Positions 32,561 to 40,495 of a stretch of DNA of 64,000 nucleotides are shown here, piece after piece (the stretch's first letter is position 1; every line of letters begins with the position of its first letter). The position numbers and the translations under genes are program-made. The stretch spans positions 1-64,000 of the forward strand of contig NZ_BCUG01000017.1 in assembly GCF_001591165.1 (NCBI RefSeq), given 5' to 3'. The DNA is from Thauera butanivorans NBRC 103042 (lineage in GTDB: Bacteria > Pseudomonadota > Gammaproteobacteria > Burkholderiales > Rhodocyclaceae). Below the pieces are notes generated by a model. The model saw only the letters and a list, made by a program, of their open reading frames with translations, was not told the DNA's origin and ran no database searches.

Positions 32561-33180
32561 TGATCGACACCGCCATCATCGAATTCGACAAGGCTTTGCG
32601 CACGGTCTTCGCGCCGGCGCGCAGCATTCGCGCAGTCCCGGGCGAAGGCCTGCCAGAGGCGGAGCTGGGCGAGGCGGAGCGCCGCCATGCCGCGGCGCTG
32701 ATGCGGATCAACCATGTGGGCGAGATCTGCGCCCAGGCGCTGTACCAGGGGCAGGCGCTGATGTCGAGGGATCCGTCGCTGCGCGATGCGCTGAGGCAGG
32801 CGTCCCAGGAGGAAACCGAGCATCTCGCGTGGACCGAGCGCCGCATTGCCGAGCTCGGCGGTCGCAAGAGCCTGCTCAATCCGCTGTGGTACGGCGGGGC
32901 GCTGGGCCTCGGCCTGCTGGCGGGCCGTTTCGGTGACCGATGGAATCTGGGCTTCCTGGCCGAAACCGAACGCCAGGTCGAGAATCATCTGAAGGGGCAT
33001 CTCGATACCTTGCCGGCAAACGACAAGAAATCGCGCGCGGTCGTCGAGCAGATGAAGATCGATGAGGCCGAGCATGCCGAAATGGCGATCCGGCTGGGTG
33101 GGCATGAACTGCCCGCGCCGGTGAAGGGGGCGATGAAGCTCGCCTCCAAGGTGATGACGACGCTGACCTACCGCATCTGA
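32560..33180 (+). CDS. coq7: 3-demethoxyubiquinol 3-hydroxylase (Coq7)
   Basis: Coq7 is a di-iron monooxygenase that hydroxylates 2-octaprenyl-3-methyl-6-methoxy-1,4-benzoquinol in ubiquinone synthesis. The iron-binding ExxH motifs are visible: [10 protein letters not shown] (near residues 86-95) and DEAEHAEMA (near 168-176), with the single-His and Glu ligands [18 protein letters not shown] near 48-65. The length of 206 aa is normal. Its presence implies O2-dependent C6 hydroxylation, so ubiquinone synthesis under anoxia would need other enzymes. Confidence 0.95.
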   Translation: MIDTAIIEFDKALRTVFAPARSIRAVPGEGLPEAELGEAERRHAAALMRINHVGEICAQALYQGQALMSRDPSLRDALRQASQEETEHLAWTERRIAELGGRKSLLNPLWYGGALGLGLLAGRFGDRWNLGFLAETERQVENHLKGHLDTLPANDKKSRAVVEQMKIDEAEHAEMAIRLGGHELPAPVKGAMKLASKVMTTLTYRI

Positions 33181-33196
33181 AGAAAACACCGTACCT

Positions 33197-33260
33197 GTAG
33201 GAGCGGCTTCTGCCGCGATCAGGGCTGCAAGGCTGCATTCGCGGTTGAAGCCGCTCCTAC
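33197..33260. repeat. REP-like inverted repeat after coq7
   Basis: GTAGGAGCGGCTTC (33197-33210) and its exact complement GAAGCCGCTCCTAC (33247-33260) frame a 36-bp middle part, with further pairing just inside (TGCCGCGA / TTCGCGG). This is the well-known GTAGGAGCGGCTT type of repetitive extragenic palindrome found in many pseudomonads and betaproteobacteria. It lies 16 bp after the coq7 stop and may end or protect its mRNA. Only one copy is in this window. Confidence 0.75.
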
Positions 33261-33318
33261 GGAAAAGCCGGGCTGTCGGCAGGACTATCCAAATCCAAAG
33301 AATGCTTGATTGATACGC

Positions 33319-33738
33319 TCAGTCGACTTCGACGATCTCGCACTCGTGTGTGATCTCGGCGGTCTTGCCGAGCATGATCGAGGCCGAGCAGTATTTTTCC
33401 GCGGACAGGTGGATGGCGCGTTCGACCGCCTCGCGCTTCAACTGGCGTCCGGTGATGGTGTAGATGAAGCGGATGCGGGTGAACACCTTGGGGTCGGCGT
33501 CTGCCCGCTCGGCTTCCAGGCGGACGCTGCAGCCGCGTATGTCGTGGCGGCCGCGCTTGAGGATCAGCACCACGTCGAAGGCCGTGCAGCCTCCCGCGCC
33601 GGCCAGCATCAGTTCCATCGGCCGCGGTGCCAGATTGCGGCCGCCTGCCTCCGGTGCGCCGTCCATCGTGACGAGGTGGCCGGAGCCGGTTTCGGCGATG
33701 AAGCTCATGCCGTCGGACCATCTGATCGTGCATTCCAT
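33319..33738 (-). CDS. OsmC/Ohr-family peroxiredoxin-like protein, 139 aa
   Basis: OsmC-family proteins are dimeric thiol peroxidases that reduce organic hydroperoxides. The two reactive cysteines are visible in GAGGCTAFDVVLIL (near residue 50) and EKYCSASIML (near residue 117). The start at MECTIRWSDG has AGGAAAG upstream and gives 139 aa; longer in-frame sequence upstream is not convincing. It fits the YhfA-like subgroup better than Ohr. It is isolated, facing a long regulatory intergenic region. Confidence 0.9.
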   Translation of the reverse strand: MECTIRWSDGMSFIAETGSGHLVTMDGAPEAGGRNLAPRPMELMLAGAGGCTAFDVVLILKRGRHDIRGCSVRLEAERADADPKVFTRIRFIYTITGRQLKREAVERAIHLSAEKYCSASIMLGKTAEITHECEIVEVD

Positions 33739-33871
33739 GTGTTTCTTTCCTGTTCGAGAGCGGTGAGCCGCCGGGGAGGGCCGTGCGCTGCTGGCGCGGA
33801 TTCTACCGGAGAGCAACCGGGTGAGGGCTTTCAGGGCGTGCGAGCCCGTCAGCGCGGCCGTCGTGCGGAAC

Positions 33872-33887
33872 AATACGGAGCCGTATT
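33872..33887. promoter_or_regulatory. Inverted repeat AATACGG-AG-CCGTATT
   Basis: A perfect 7-2-7 dyad 134 bp upstream of the OsmC-family start. It could be an operator for that gene. No matching regulator can be named. Confidence 0.4.
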
Positions 33888-33970
33888 CTTGCGGTGCACA
33901 AATCATGCTTCGGAAGATGGGGCGAGTACGTCGTCATCGAGAGCATTTGCCGTCTTCGAATTTTGAAAAA

Positions 33971-33984
33971 TTGATTAAAATCAA
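33971..33984. promoter_or_regulatory. FNR/Anr box TTGATTAAAATCAA
   Basis: This is an exact match to TTGAT-N4-ATCAA, the binding site of the oxygen sensor FNR/Anr and its relatives (Dnr uses the same core). It lies 233 bp upstream of the OsmC-family gene. It is about 113 bp upstream of the predicted sRNA start, or about 65 bp if an alternative -10 (TATAGT, 34031-34036) is used. The site itself is secure; the target promoter is inferred. Confidence 0.75.
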
Positions 33985-33995
33985 TGGAGTGATGT

Positions 33996-34016
33996 TTGAT
34001 AAACCCGTCTTATCAA
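33996..34016. promoter_or_regulatory. Inverted repeat TTGATAA-N7-TTATCAA
   Basis: A perfect 21-bp dyad 11 bp downstream of the FNR box. Its half-sites resemble FNR half-sites (TTGAT/ATCAA), but the spacing of 11 rather than 4 excludes a standard FNR dimer. It could be a second regulator's operator at the same promoter. Confidence 0.5.
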
Positions 34017-34055
34017 AAAATCAAAACATTTATAGTGCAATGCACAAAATTCTGC

Positions 34056-34084
34056 TTGCGGGAGCAGGGTGGAGTCTGGATAAT
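34056..34084 (+). promoter_or_regulatory. Sigma-70 promoter of the predicted sRNA
   Basis: TTGCGG (-35, 34056-34061) and GATAAT (-10, 34079-34084) are separated by exactly 17 bp. Transcription would begin near 34091. Confidence 0.55.
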
Positions 34085-34090
34085 GCACCT

Positions 34091-34200
34091 CAGTCGGATC
34101 GCTGACGCGGCAACAACGACGCGCCGATCCAAATGGTGTCTCCTCCACCCTCCTCCTTTGGTGTGGATTTAACGCAGTCCTCGCGGACTGCGTTTTTTTT
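34091..34200 (+). ncRNA. Predicted small RNA with CUCCUC-rich loop, about 110 nt
   Basis: No reading frame with a ribosome site fits here, but the sequence folds as an sRNA would. A 5' hairpin has GGATCG (34097-34102) pairing with CGATCC (34125-34130) and an inner CGCG/CGCG. A middle domain is closed by CCAAA/TTTGG with an inner GGTG/CACC stem that presents TCTCCTC in its loop and CCTCCTCC beside it. A terminator with eight U follows. C-rich UCCUC loops pair with Shine-Dalgarno sequences in known betaproteobacterial sRNAs. The 5' end and the size are estimates. Confidence 0.65.
34171..34200 (+). terminator. Rho-independent terminator of the predicted sRNA
   Basis: A perfect 10-bp stem (AACGCAGTCC / GGACTGCGTT) with loop TCGC is followed by eight consecutive T in total. 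No protein gene ends within 400 bp on this strand, so a non-coding transcript is the natural explanation. Confidence 0.9.
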
Positions 34201-34241
34201 CGCCTGCACTGCTCGAATGCCATCGGTGCTTCGTTTAGTGA

Positions 34242-34330
34242 TTGACACGGGAGTAGTGCTCCCATTAAGCTTGCGAGCTTTCCGTTTGACGGCCTGAATG
34301 TGTCCGGCCTGACAAAAATCGAGGTTTTAC
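34242..34330 (+). promoter_or_regulatory. Promoter and leader of rplM-rpsI
   Basis: A consensus -35 (TTGACA, 34242-34247) is followed 18 bp later by TAAGCT, a weak -10. The start would be near 34277 with a leader of about 54 nt. A GGGAG/CTCCC hairpin lies inside the promoter spacer. E. coli rplM-rpsI is autoregulated by L13 through its leader; whether this leader does the same is not shown. Confidence 0.5.
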
Positions 34331-34759
34331 ATGAAGACGTTTTCTGCCAAGCCGCACGAGGTCAAGCGCGACTGGTTCGTTGTCGACGGCACGGACAAGG
34401 TGCTTGGCCGTCTTGCCGCCGAAGTCGCCCGCCGTCTGCGTGGCAAGCACAAGGCCATTTACACCCCGCACGTTGATACGGGCGACTTCATCGTCGTCGT
34501 CAACGTCGAAAAGCTGCGCGTGACCGGCAACAAGGCGCAGGACAAGAAGTACTACCGTCACTCGGGCTACCCGGGCGGTATCTACGAAACCAACTTCACC
34601 AAGCTCCAGCAGCGCTTCCCCGAGCGCGTGCTCGAGAAGGCGGTGAAGGGCATGCTGCCGAAGGGCCCGCTGGGCTACGCCATGCTGAAGAAGCTGAAGT
34701 GCTACGCGGGTCCGTCGCATCCGCATACCGCTCAGCAGCCGCAAATTCTCGAGATCTGA
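34331..34759 (+). CDS. rplM: 50S ribosomal protein L13
   Basis: A ribosomal large-subunit protein that binds 23S rRNA early in assembly. The 142-aa sequence has the L13 signature ([45 protein letters not shown]-like centre; [25 protein letters not shown]). It is 13 bp upstream of rpsI in the universal rplM-rpsI operon. Confidence 0.99.
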   Translation: MKTFSAKPHEVKRDWFVVDGTDKVLGRLAAEVARRLRGKHKAIYTPHVDTGDFIVVVNVEKLRVTGNKAQDKKYYRHSGYPGGIYETNFTKLQQRFPERVLEKAVKGMLPKGPLGYAMLKKLKCYAGPSHPHTAQQPQILEI

Positions 34760-34772
34760 CAGGAGCCGATAA

Positions 34773-35165
34773 ATGGCTGTGACTTACAACTACGGAACCG
34801 GCCGCCGCAAGACCGCGGTTGCCCGTGTGTTCATCAAGCCGGGCACCGGCAGCATCGTCGTCAACGGCAAGCCGGTCGACGAGTTCTTCTCGCGTGAAAC
34901 CGGCCGCATGATCGTGCGCCAGCCGCTGGTGCTGACCGGCAACGAAGGCAAGTTCGACATCATGGTGAATGTCACCGGTGGTGGCGAGTCCGGCCAGGCG
35001 GGTGCCGTGCGTCACGGCATCACCCGTGCGCTGGTCGACTACAACGCCGAGCTGAAGGGCGAACTGCGTGCCGCCGGCTTCGTGACCCGCGATGCCCGTG
35101 AAGTCGAGCGCAAGAAGGTCGGTCTGCGCAAGGCGCGCCGTGCCAAGCAGTTCTCGAAGCGCTGA
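34773..35165 (+). CDS. rpsI: 30S ribosomal protein S9
   Basis: A small-subunit head protein whose C-terminal tail contacts P-site tRNA. The 130-aa protein has the S9 signature [19 protein letters not shown] and ends in the expected basic tail [16 protein letters not shown] ribosome site lies in the 13-bp gap after rplM. Confidence 0.99.
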   Translation: MAVTYNYGTGRRKTAVARVFIKPGTGSIVVNGKPVDEFFSRETGRMIVRQPLVLTGNEGKFDIMVNVTGGGESGQAGAVRHGITRALVDYNAELKGELRAAGFVTRDAREVERKKVGLRKARRAKQFSKR

Positions 35166-35185
35166 TCGCTTCTGGCTGCATGCGG

Positions 35186-35211
35186 AAAGCCGTCCCGAGG
35201 GGCGGCTTTTT
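35186..35211 (+). terminator. Rho-independent terminator of rplM-rpsI
   Basis: The AAAGCCGTCCC / GGGGCGGCTTT stem with a short CGA-type loop and a T-run follows the rpsI stop by 20 bp. Confidence 0.88.
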
Positions 35212-35358
35212 GCTTTTTGCATTCCCCTGCCGCAGTCGAGGATATCCAGGGTGTTCGTGTGCCGGATACGGAGCTTCGGCTTCATCGCTTCTTCATTGTC
35301 CTTGGCCGCCGGGGTGAGATAATCGATGCCACGTCCTGACTCGCAAAAAGGAATCGAG

Positions 35359-36396
35359 ATGATCAAGGTAGGTGTTGTCGGCGGTACCGGTTACACGGGC
35401 GTGGAGTTGCTGCGCCTGCTTTCGCGTCATCCGCAGGTGGAATTGACTGCGATCACGTCGCGCGGCGAAGCCGGCATGCCGGTCGCCGAGATGTTTCCGA
35501 GCCTGCGCCGCCGCGTCGATCTGAAGTTCGTCGCGCCGCAGGATGCCGCGCTCGAGAAGTGCGACGCGGTGTTCTTCGCCACGCCCAACGGCATTGCGAT
35601 GAAGCAGGCGGCGGAACTCGTCGCCGCCGGTGTCCGCGTGATCGACCTGGCCGCCGATTTCCGCATTCGTGACGTGGCCGAGTGGCAGAAGTGGTACGGC
35701 ATGGAGCATGCCGCGCCCGAACTGGTCGCCGAGGCAGTGTATGGCCTGCCCGAAGTGAACCGGGAGCAGATCCGCAAGGCGCGCGTGCTGGCAAACCCGG
35801 GCTGCTACCCGACCGCCGTCCAGCTCGGCTTCCTGCCCCTGGTCGAAGCCGGTCTGGTCGACACCGACCATCTGATCGCGGATGCCAAGTCCGGGGTGTC
35901 CGGTGCGGGGCGCAAGGCGGAAGTCCATACGCTGTTGCCCGAGGCAGCCGACAGCTTCAAGGCCTACGGCGTGCCGGGGCACCGCCACCTGCCGGAAATC
36001 CGCCAGGGTCTGTCGCTTGCGGCGGGGCGGGCGGTGGGCCTGACTTTCGTGCCTCACCTGACGCCGATGATCCGCGGCATCCATGCCACCCTGTATGGCC
36101 GGATCAAGCAGGGCGTCGAACTGCCCGACTTGCAGGCCTTGTTCGAGAAACGCTATGCGGGCGAGGCTTTCGTCGACGTGATGCCTGCCGGCAGCCACCC
36201 CGAGACGCGCTCCGTGCGCGCGTCGAATCTGTGCCGCATCGCCGTCCATCGTCCGCAGGGCGGAGACACCATCGTCGTGCTGTCGGTCATCGACAACCTC
36301 GTCAAGGGGGCTGCCGGGCAGGCGGTGCAGAACCTCAACATCATGTTCGGTTTCGATGAAGAGACCGGGCTGGACATCGTCCCGGTCAGTCCTTGA
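35359..36396 (+). CDS. argC: N-acetyl-gamma-glutamyl-phosphate reductase
   Basis: The third step of arginine synthesis: NADPH-dependent reduction of N-acetylglutamyl phosphate to the semialdehyde. The N-terminal nucleotide-binding [10 protein letters not shown] is at residues 5-14, and catalytic Cys is in [10 protein letters not shown] (near residue 150). The start at [11 protein letters not shown] is supported by AAAGGAA upstream; eleven in-frame codons before it are excluded. The 345 aa length fits the long ArgC type. Confidence 0.97.
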   Translation: MIKVGVVGGTGYTGVELLRLLSRHPQVELTAITSRGEAGMPVAEMFPSLRRRVDLKFVAPQDAALEKCDAVFFATPNGIAMKQAAELVAAGVRVIDLAADFRIRDVAEWQKWYGMEHAAPELVAEAVYGLPEVNREQIRKARVLANPGCYPTAVQLGFLPLVEAGLVDTDHLIADAKSGVSGAGRKAEVHTLLPEAADSFKAYGVPGHRHLPEIRQGLSLAAGRAVGLTFVPHLTPMIRGIHATLYGRIKQGVELPDLQALFEKRYAGEAFVDVMPAGSHPETRSVRASNLCRIAVHRPQGGDTIVVLSVIDNLVKGAAGQAVQNLNIMFGFDEETGLDIVPVSP

Positions 36397-36488
36397 CGGG
36401 AACCTCGGGCACGGAGCACGATCCGAACCTTTCAAGTGCAGAGCGGATGGGCCCATCATTCGCCGCATCCCCCTACAGAGGAGAAATC

Positions 36489-36839
36489 ATGAGCGCAGAA
36501 GTCGCAACCCCCGACATCCTGGTCTTCACCGACAGCGCGGCCAACAAGGTGCGCGAACTGATCGAGGAAGAGGGCAATCCCGAACTGAAGCTGCGCGTGT
36601 TCGTCAGCGGCGGCGGCTGCTCGGGCTTCCAGTACGGCTTCACCTTCGACGAGGAGGTGAATGAGGACGATACGACCTACGAGAAGAATGGCGTGATGCT
36701 GCTGATCGACTCGATGAGCTACCAGTACCTGGTCGGCGCCGAGATCGATTACACCGAAGGTCTCGAGGGTTCGCAGTTCGTGATCCGCAACCCGAATGCC
36801 AGCAGCACGTGTGGCTGCGGTTCGTCGTTCTCGGCCTGA
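36489..36839 (+). CDS. erpA: Iron-sulfur cluster insertion protein ErpA
   Basis: This A-type carrier delivers [4Fe-4S] clusters to apo-targets such as IspG/IspH. The three cluster-binding cysteines are present in [11 protein letters not shown] (near residue 44) and the C-terminal CGCGSSF. The start at [13 protein letters not shown] has GAGGAG upstream and gives 116 aa. It is 92 bp after argC on the same strand and followed by a hairpin. Confidence 0.96.
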   Translation: MSAEVATPDILVFTDSAANKVRELIEEEGNPELKLRVFVSGGGCSGFQYGFTFDEEVNEDDTTYEKNGVMLLIDSMSYQYLVGAEIDYTEGLEGSQFVIRNPNASSTCGCGSSFSA

Positions 36840-36863
36840 GCATTCTCCGGTCGCAGGAAAAGA

Positions 36864-36887
36864 ACGGGGGCGCCTTGGCGCCCCCGT
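36864..36887 (+). terminator. Hairpin terminator after erpA
   Basis: A perfect 11-bp stem (ACGGGGGCGCC with its complement, TT loop) lies 24 bp after the erpA stop and is followed by the moderately T-rich CTTGCTTTG. Confidence 0.7.
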
Positions 36888-36969
36888 CTTGCTTTGCTGA
36901 GATCGGTGTCAGAACAGATGGCTGGCGGCTTGTAGCCGACTCGAACGGTGGGCAGCTGCCCACCGTGCT

Positions 36970-38295
36970 TCAGTCTGCTCTGGCCAGTTCGTAGTTGAGC
37001 AGCGCAAAGCGGTTGCGGAGGTCGGCCGTGTCGCGTTTGAACGCAGCCAGCTCCCTGGGGCTCAGCGAGTCCGCCATCGGCAGTGCGACCGTCATCGGGT
37101 TCTGGGCGACGTTGTTGATGCGGACTTCGTAGTGCAGGTGGGGGCCGGTCGCCCAGCCGGTCGAGCCGACGTAGCCGATGATGTCGCCCTGGCTGACTTC
37201 CTTGCCCTTGCGCATGCCGGTGGCGAAGCGGCTGAGGTGGGCGTAGGCGGTCGAGATGTTGCCGCGGTGCTTCAGGATGACGATGTTGCCGTAACCGCGC
37301 TGGGAGGCGGCAAGCTCGACGACGCCATCGGAGGTGGCCTTGATCGGCGTGCCGGTCGGGGCGGCGAAGTCGGTGCCCTTGTGTTCGCGCCAGTTGCGGT
37401 TGATCGGGTGCAGGCGGCGGCCGAAGCCCGAGCTGATGCGCGAGAACTCCAGCGGCGAACGCAGGAAGCCTTGCCGCAGGCTGCGGCCGTCGTCGGTGTA
37501 GTACTGTTCCTTGCCGCTCGGGCCGCGGTACATCACCACGGCGTGACGCTTGCCCTGGTTGATGAACTCGGCGGCCAGGATGCGGCCGGCACGGACGGCG
37601 TTGCCGTCCTGGTAGACCATTTCGTAGACGACGCTGAAGCGGTCGTCCTTGCGCAGGTCGGTATGAAAGTCGATCTCGGTGCCGAAGATATCGGCGAGCT
37701 GGGTCGCGACGCTGTCGGGTACGCCTGCGGCATCGGTTGCGCCGTACAGGGAGCTGCGGATCGTGCCCGAGCGCATCTCGACGAGCGTGCTCTGTGCGGC
37801 GGCTTCGGCCGCGCGCAGCTGGAGCGTGCCATCGTCCTTGCGCTCGACCACCAGGCGCTGTTCGCCATTGCCGACCGGCAGGCTGAACGAAGCCAGACGG
37901 CCATCGGCATGCACCATCGCCATGACCGACCGGCCGGCACGCAACTGCCGGACGGCCTGCTTGCCTTCGTCAGAGGTGCTCAGGAAAGACAGTGCTTCGC
38001 TGTCCTCGATGTTCAGGCGGCGGAACAGCGACGGCAAGGAATCACCGGGCTGGATGCGCTCGCTGTGCACGAAAGGCAGGTCGGTTTCGGTGTCGATCGC
38101 CACGCGGGGGGTGGGCAGGGTCTCGATCACCGGGCGCACGACGATGCCGGCGTCGTCGTTGCCGGGTGCGACCGCAGTCGCTGCCACGACGCCCATCATG
38201 GAGACGCCGACGATGCCTGCAAGCAGCCAGGGGCGGGGACGGGTGAGGAGTTGTGCCGGCAATTCGGCTAGAATTCTGGTCTTTCTCGCCTGCAT
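36970..38295 (-). CDS. M23 peptidoglycan DD-metalloendopeptidase, 441 aa
   Basis: This MepM-like envelope enzyme cleaves peptide cross-links in murein. It has one N-terminal membrane anchor (PWLLAGIVGVSMMGVVAATAV, about residues 22-42). An OapA/LysM-like domain follows (HSERIQPGDSLPSLFRRLNI, about residues 75-100). The C-terminal LytM domain holds the zinc ligands His305 and Asp309 (HKGTDFAAP) and the HLHYE motif (His386, His388). The start MQARKTRILAELP gives 441 aa; the much longer open frame upstream overlaps tyrS antisense and is not coding. It is divergent from tyrS, an arrangement I recall from many proteobacteria. Confidence 0.94.
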   Translation of the reverse strand: MQARKTRILAELPAQLLTRPRPWLLAGIVGVSMMGVVAATAVAPGNDDAGIVVRPVIETLPTPRVAIDTETDLPFVHSERIQPGDSLPSLFRRLNIEDSEALSFLSTSDEGKQAVRQLRAGRSVMAMVHADGRLASFSLPVGNGEQRLVVERKDDGTLQLRAAEAAAQSTLVEMRSGTIRSSLYGATDAAGVPDSVATQLADIFGTEIDFHTDLRKDDRFSVVYEMVYQDGNAVRAGRILAAEFINQGKRHAVVMYRGPSGKEQYYTDDGRSLRQGFLRSPLEFSRISSGFGRRLHPINRNWREHKGTDFAAPTGTPIKATSDGVVELAASQRGYGNIVILKHRGNISTAYAHLSRFATGMRKGKEVSQGDIIGYVGSTGWATGPHLHYEVRINNVAQNPMTVALPMADSLSPRELAAFKRDTADLRNRFALLNYELARAD

Positions 38296-38385
38296 GAGCT
38301 TACCTGGGCCGGGATGGGCAAAAAATTTCTGGAATTCTAGCAAATCTGCCCTTGCATTCGGGAATGTATTTTTGGAGAAATGAGA

Positions 38386-39585
38386 ATGACTGATGTTCAG
38401 GCCGCCATGGAGCTGATCAAGCGCGGCTGCGACACATTGCTGATCGAGGCCGAACTGGCCGAGCGACTGAAGACCGGCCGGCCTCTGCGCGTGAAGGTGG
38501 GCTTTGACCCGACGGCGCCCGACCTGCATCTGGGCCACACGGTAGTGATCAACAAGATGCGCCATTTCCAGGAACTGGGGCATCACATCATGTTCCTGAT
38601 CGGCGATTTCACCGGCATGATCGGCGATCCGAGCGGCAAGAACACCACCCGGCCACCCTTGTCGCGCGAACAGATCATGGAGAACGCGAGAACCTACCAG
38701 GATCAGGTGTTCAAGATTCTCGACCCCGAGAAGACCGAGATCTGCTTCAATTCCACCTGGATGGAAGGGCTGGGCAGCGCCGGCATGATCCGCCTGGCGG
38801 CGCAGCAGACCGTTGCCCGCATGCTCGAGCGCGACGATTTCGCCAAGCGCTACGGCAGCAACCAGCCGATCGCGATCCACGAGTTCCTCTACCCGCTGTG
38901 CCAGGGTTACGATTCGGTGGCGATGAAGGTGGACATCGAACTGGGTGGCACCGATCAGCGCTTCAATCTGCTGATGGGGCGCGAACTGCAGAAGCACTAC
39001 GGCCAGCAACCGCAGTGCGTGCTGATGATGCCGCTGCTCGAAGGCCTGGACGGCGTCAACAAGATGTCGAAGTCGCTCGGCAACTACATCGGCATTTCGG
39101 AGGCGCCGAAGGAGATCTTCGGCAAGACGATGTCGGTGTCCGATACCCTGATGTGGCGCTACTACGATCTGCTGTCCTTCCGCTCCACGGCCGAGATCGA
39201 GGGCCTGAAGCGCGAAGTCGAGGGCGGCCGCAACCCGCGTGACGTCAAGGTGATGCTGGCGCAGGAACTGGTGGCGCGCTTCCATGGCGCGCAGGCCGCC
39301 GAGGAAGCGCAGGCCGACTTCGAGGCGCGTTTCCAGCGCAACGCGATCCCGGACGACATCCCGGAGGTGACGGTGCCCGCCGGCGCCGAAGGCATCGTGC
39401 TGTTCCAGGTGCTGAAGCAGGCCGGGCTGACCGGAAGCACGTCCGAGGCGATGCGCATGATCGATCAGGGGGCGGTCCGCATCAACGGCGAGCGCGCCGA
39501 AGACAAGGGCCTGCTGCTGCAGGCAGGCGAGAAGGTGGTGCTGCAGGTCGGCAAGCGCAAGTTCGCTTCGGTGGTGCTGGCTTGA
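38386..39585 (+). CDS. tyrS: Tyrosyl-tRNA synthetase
   Basis: A class I synthetase with HLGH ([10 protein letters not shown], near residue 45) and KMSKS (near residue 227), placing it in the TyrZ-like bacterial subgroup. A C-terminal S4 RNA-binding domain is present ([19 protein letters not shown]). The second of two close ATGs is chosen because GGAG lies eight bases before it but only two before the first. The length is 399 aa. Confidence 0.97.
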   Translation: MTDVQAAMELIKRGCDTLLIEAELAERLKTGRPLRVKVGFDPTAPDLHLGHTVVINKMRHFQELGHHIMFLIGDFTGMIGDPSGKNTTRPPLSREQIMENARTYQDQVFKILDPEKTEICFNSTWMEGLGSAGMIRLAAQQTVARMLERDDFAKRYGSNQPIAIHEFLYPLCQGYDSVAMKVDIELGGTDQRFNLLMGRELQKHYGQQPQCVLMMPLLEGLDGVNKMSKSLGNYIGISEAPKEIFGKTMSVSDTLMWRYYDLLSFRSTAEIEGLKREVEGGRNPRDVKVMLAQELVARFHGAQAAEEAQADFEARFQRNAIPDDIPEVTVPAGAEGIVLFQVLKQAGLTGSTSEAMRMIDQGAVRINGERAEDKGLLLQAGEKVVLQVGKRKFASVVLA

Positions 39586-39616
39586 ACCGCGCCCTGCGCA
39601 TGAAGGGCGGCGAGGC

Positions 39617-40429
39617 ATGAAAGCTGCCGATGCTGCACGCCCGATCGGCGTGTTCGATTCCGGCGTCGGCGGCCTCACCGTCGTGCGGGCGCTGATGGAG
39701 CGCTTGCCGCTGGAGAACATCGTCTATTTCGGCGATACCGCGCGCGTGCCCTACGGCGTCAAGTCGGTGGCGACGATCGAGCAGTTCACCGCGCAGATCA
39801 CCGATTACCTGCTGCGCTGCGACGTGAAGATGCTGATCATCGCCTGCAACACGATGGCGGCCGTCGCTGCCGACCTCGTCCACCGCCTGGCGCGCGGCGT
39901 TCCGGTGCTCGACGTGATCGAGGCGGGCGCGCGCGCCGCGGTGTCGCCCGCAGGCGGGCGGCGCATCGGCGTGATCGGCACGCCGACTACGATCAACAGC
40001 AATGCCTATGCCCGGCGCATGCACGAGCTCGATCCGTCGGTGCGGGTGTATTCCCAGGCCTGTCCCCTGTTCGTGCCACTGGTCGAGGAAGGCTGGCTCG
40101 ATCACCCGGTGACGCGCCTGACGGCGCAGGAGTACCTGCGCCCGGTGCTGGCCGAGGAAGTCGACAGCCTGGTGCTGGGCTGCACCCACTATCCGCTGCT
40201 CAAGCCCTTGCTGCGCGACGTTGCGGGGCCGGACGTGAGGCTGATCGATTCGGCGGTGACGACGGCGGAATTCGCCGCACGGCGCCTGCAGCAGGCGGGG
40301 CTGGCGCGCGGCGCCGGCGCTGCGGCGCGCTACCGCTTCGTCGTCAGCGACGTGCCGCTGCGCTTCCAGACGATCGGCGAGCGTTTCCTCGGCCGTTCGC
40401 TGGGGCAGGTGGAAAAAATCGATTGGTGA
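39617..40429 (+). CDS. murI: Glutamate racemase
   Basis: MurI makes D-glutamate for peptidoglycan. The two catalytic cysteines are visible in ACNTMAAVA (near residue 76) and GCTHYPLL (near residue 188), with IGVFDSGVGGLTV at the N-terminus (near residue 11). The length of 270 aa is normal. It is 31 bp after tyrS and probably cotranscribed. Confidence 0.96.
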   Translation: MKAADAARPIGVFDSGVGGLTVVRALMERLPLENIVYFGDTARVPYGVKSVATIEQFTAQITDYLLRCDVKMLIIACNTMAAVAADLVHRLARGVPVLDVIEAGARAAVSPAGGRRIGVIGTPTTINSNAYARRMHELDPSVRVYSQACPLFVPLVEEGWLDHPVTRLTAQEYLRPVLAEEVDSLVLGCTHYPLLKPLLRDVAGPDVRLIDSAVTTAEFAARRLQQAGLARGAGAAARYRFVVSDVPLRFQTIGERFLGRSLGQVEKIDW

Positions 40430-40495
40430 GCGCCTGACGCGCGGTCTGCAGCGCGGGAGCGTTCAGGCCGGGCCCCGTTCAGGCTGGGTTGAGCC

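Larger units (their letters stand above)
33739..34330. other. 592-bp intergenic region, AT-rich, regulatory and sRNA locus
   Basis: This region lacks a convincing protein gene and is less GC-rich than its surroundings, especially 33950-34050. In order it holds a 7-2-7 dyad (33872-33887), an FNR/Anr box (33971-33984), a 7-7-7 dyad (33996-34016), a sigma-70 promoter (34056-34084), a probable sRNA with terminator (about 34091-34200) and the rplM promoter with leader (34242-34330). Confidence 0.8.

Noticed and set aside
34007-34043. A class II FNR-dependent promoter with its -10 at TTATCA or TATCAA
   Set aside because: The FNR box centre would be at about -44 to -45 instead of -41.5, and the -10 matches are poor. 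I kept the box but not this promoter.
33821-34105. A 94-codon plus-strand open frame in the OsmC-rplM intergenic region
   Set aside because: No ribosome site, no conserved features, unusual composition, and it runs through the FNR box and sRNA promoter. A regulatory region explains it better.
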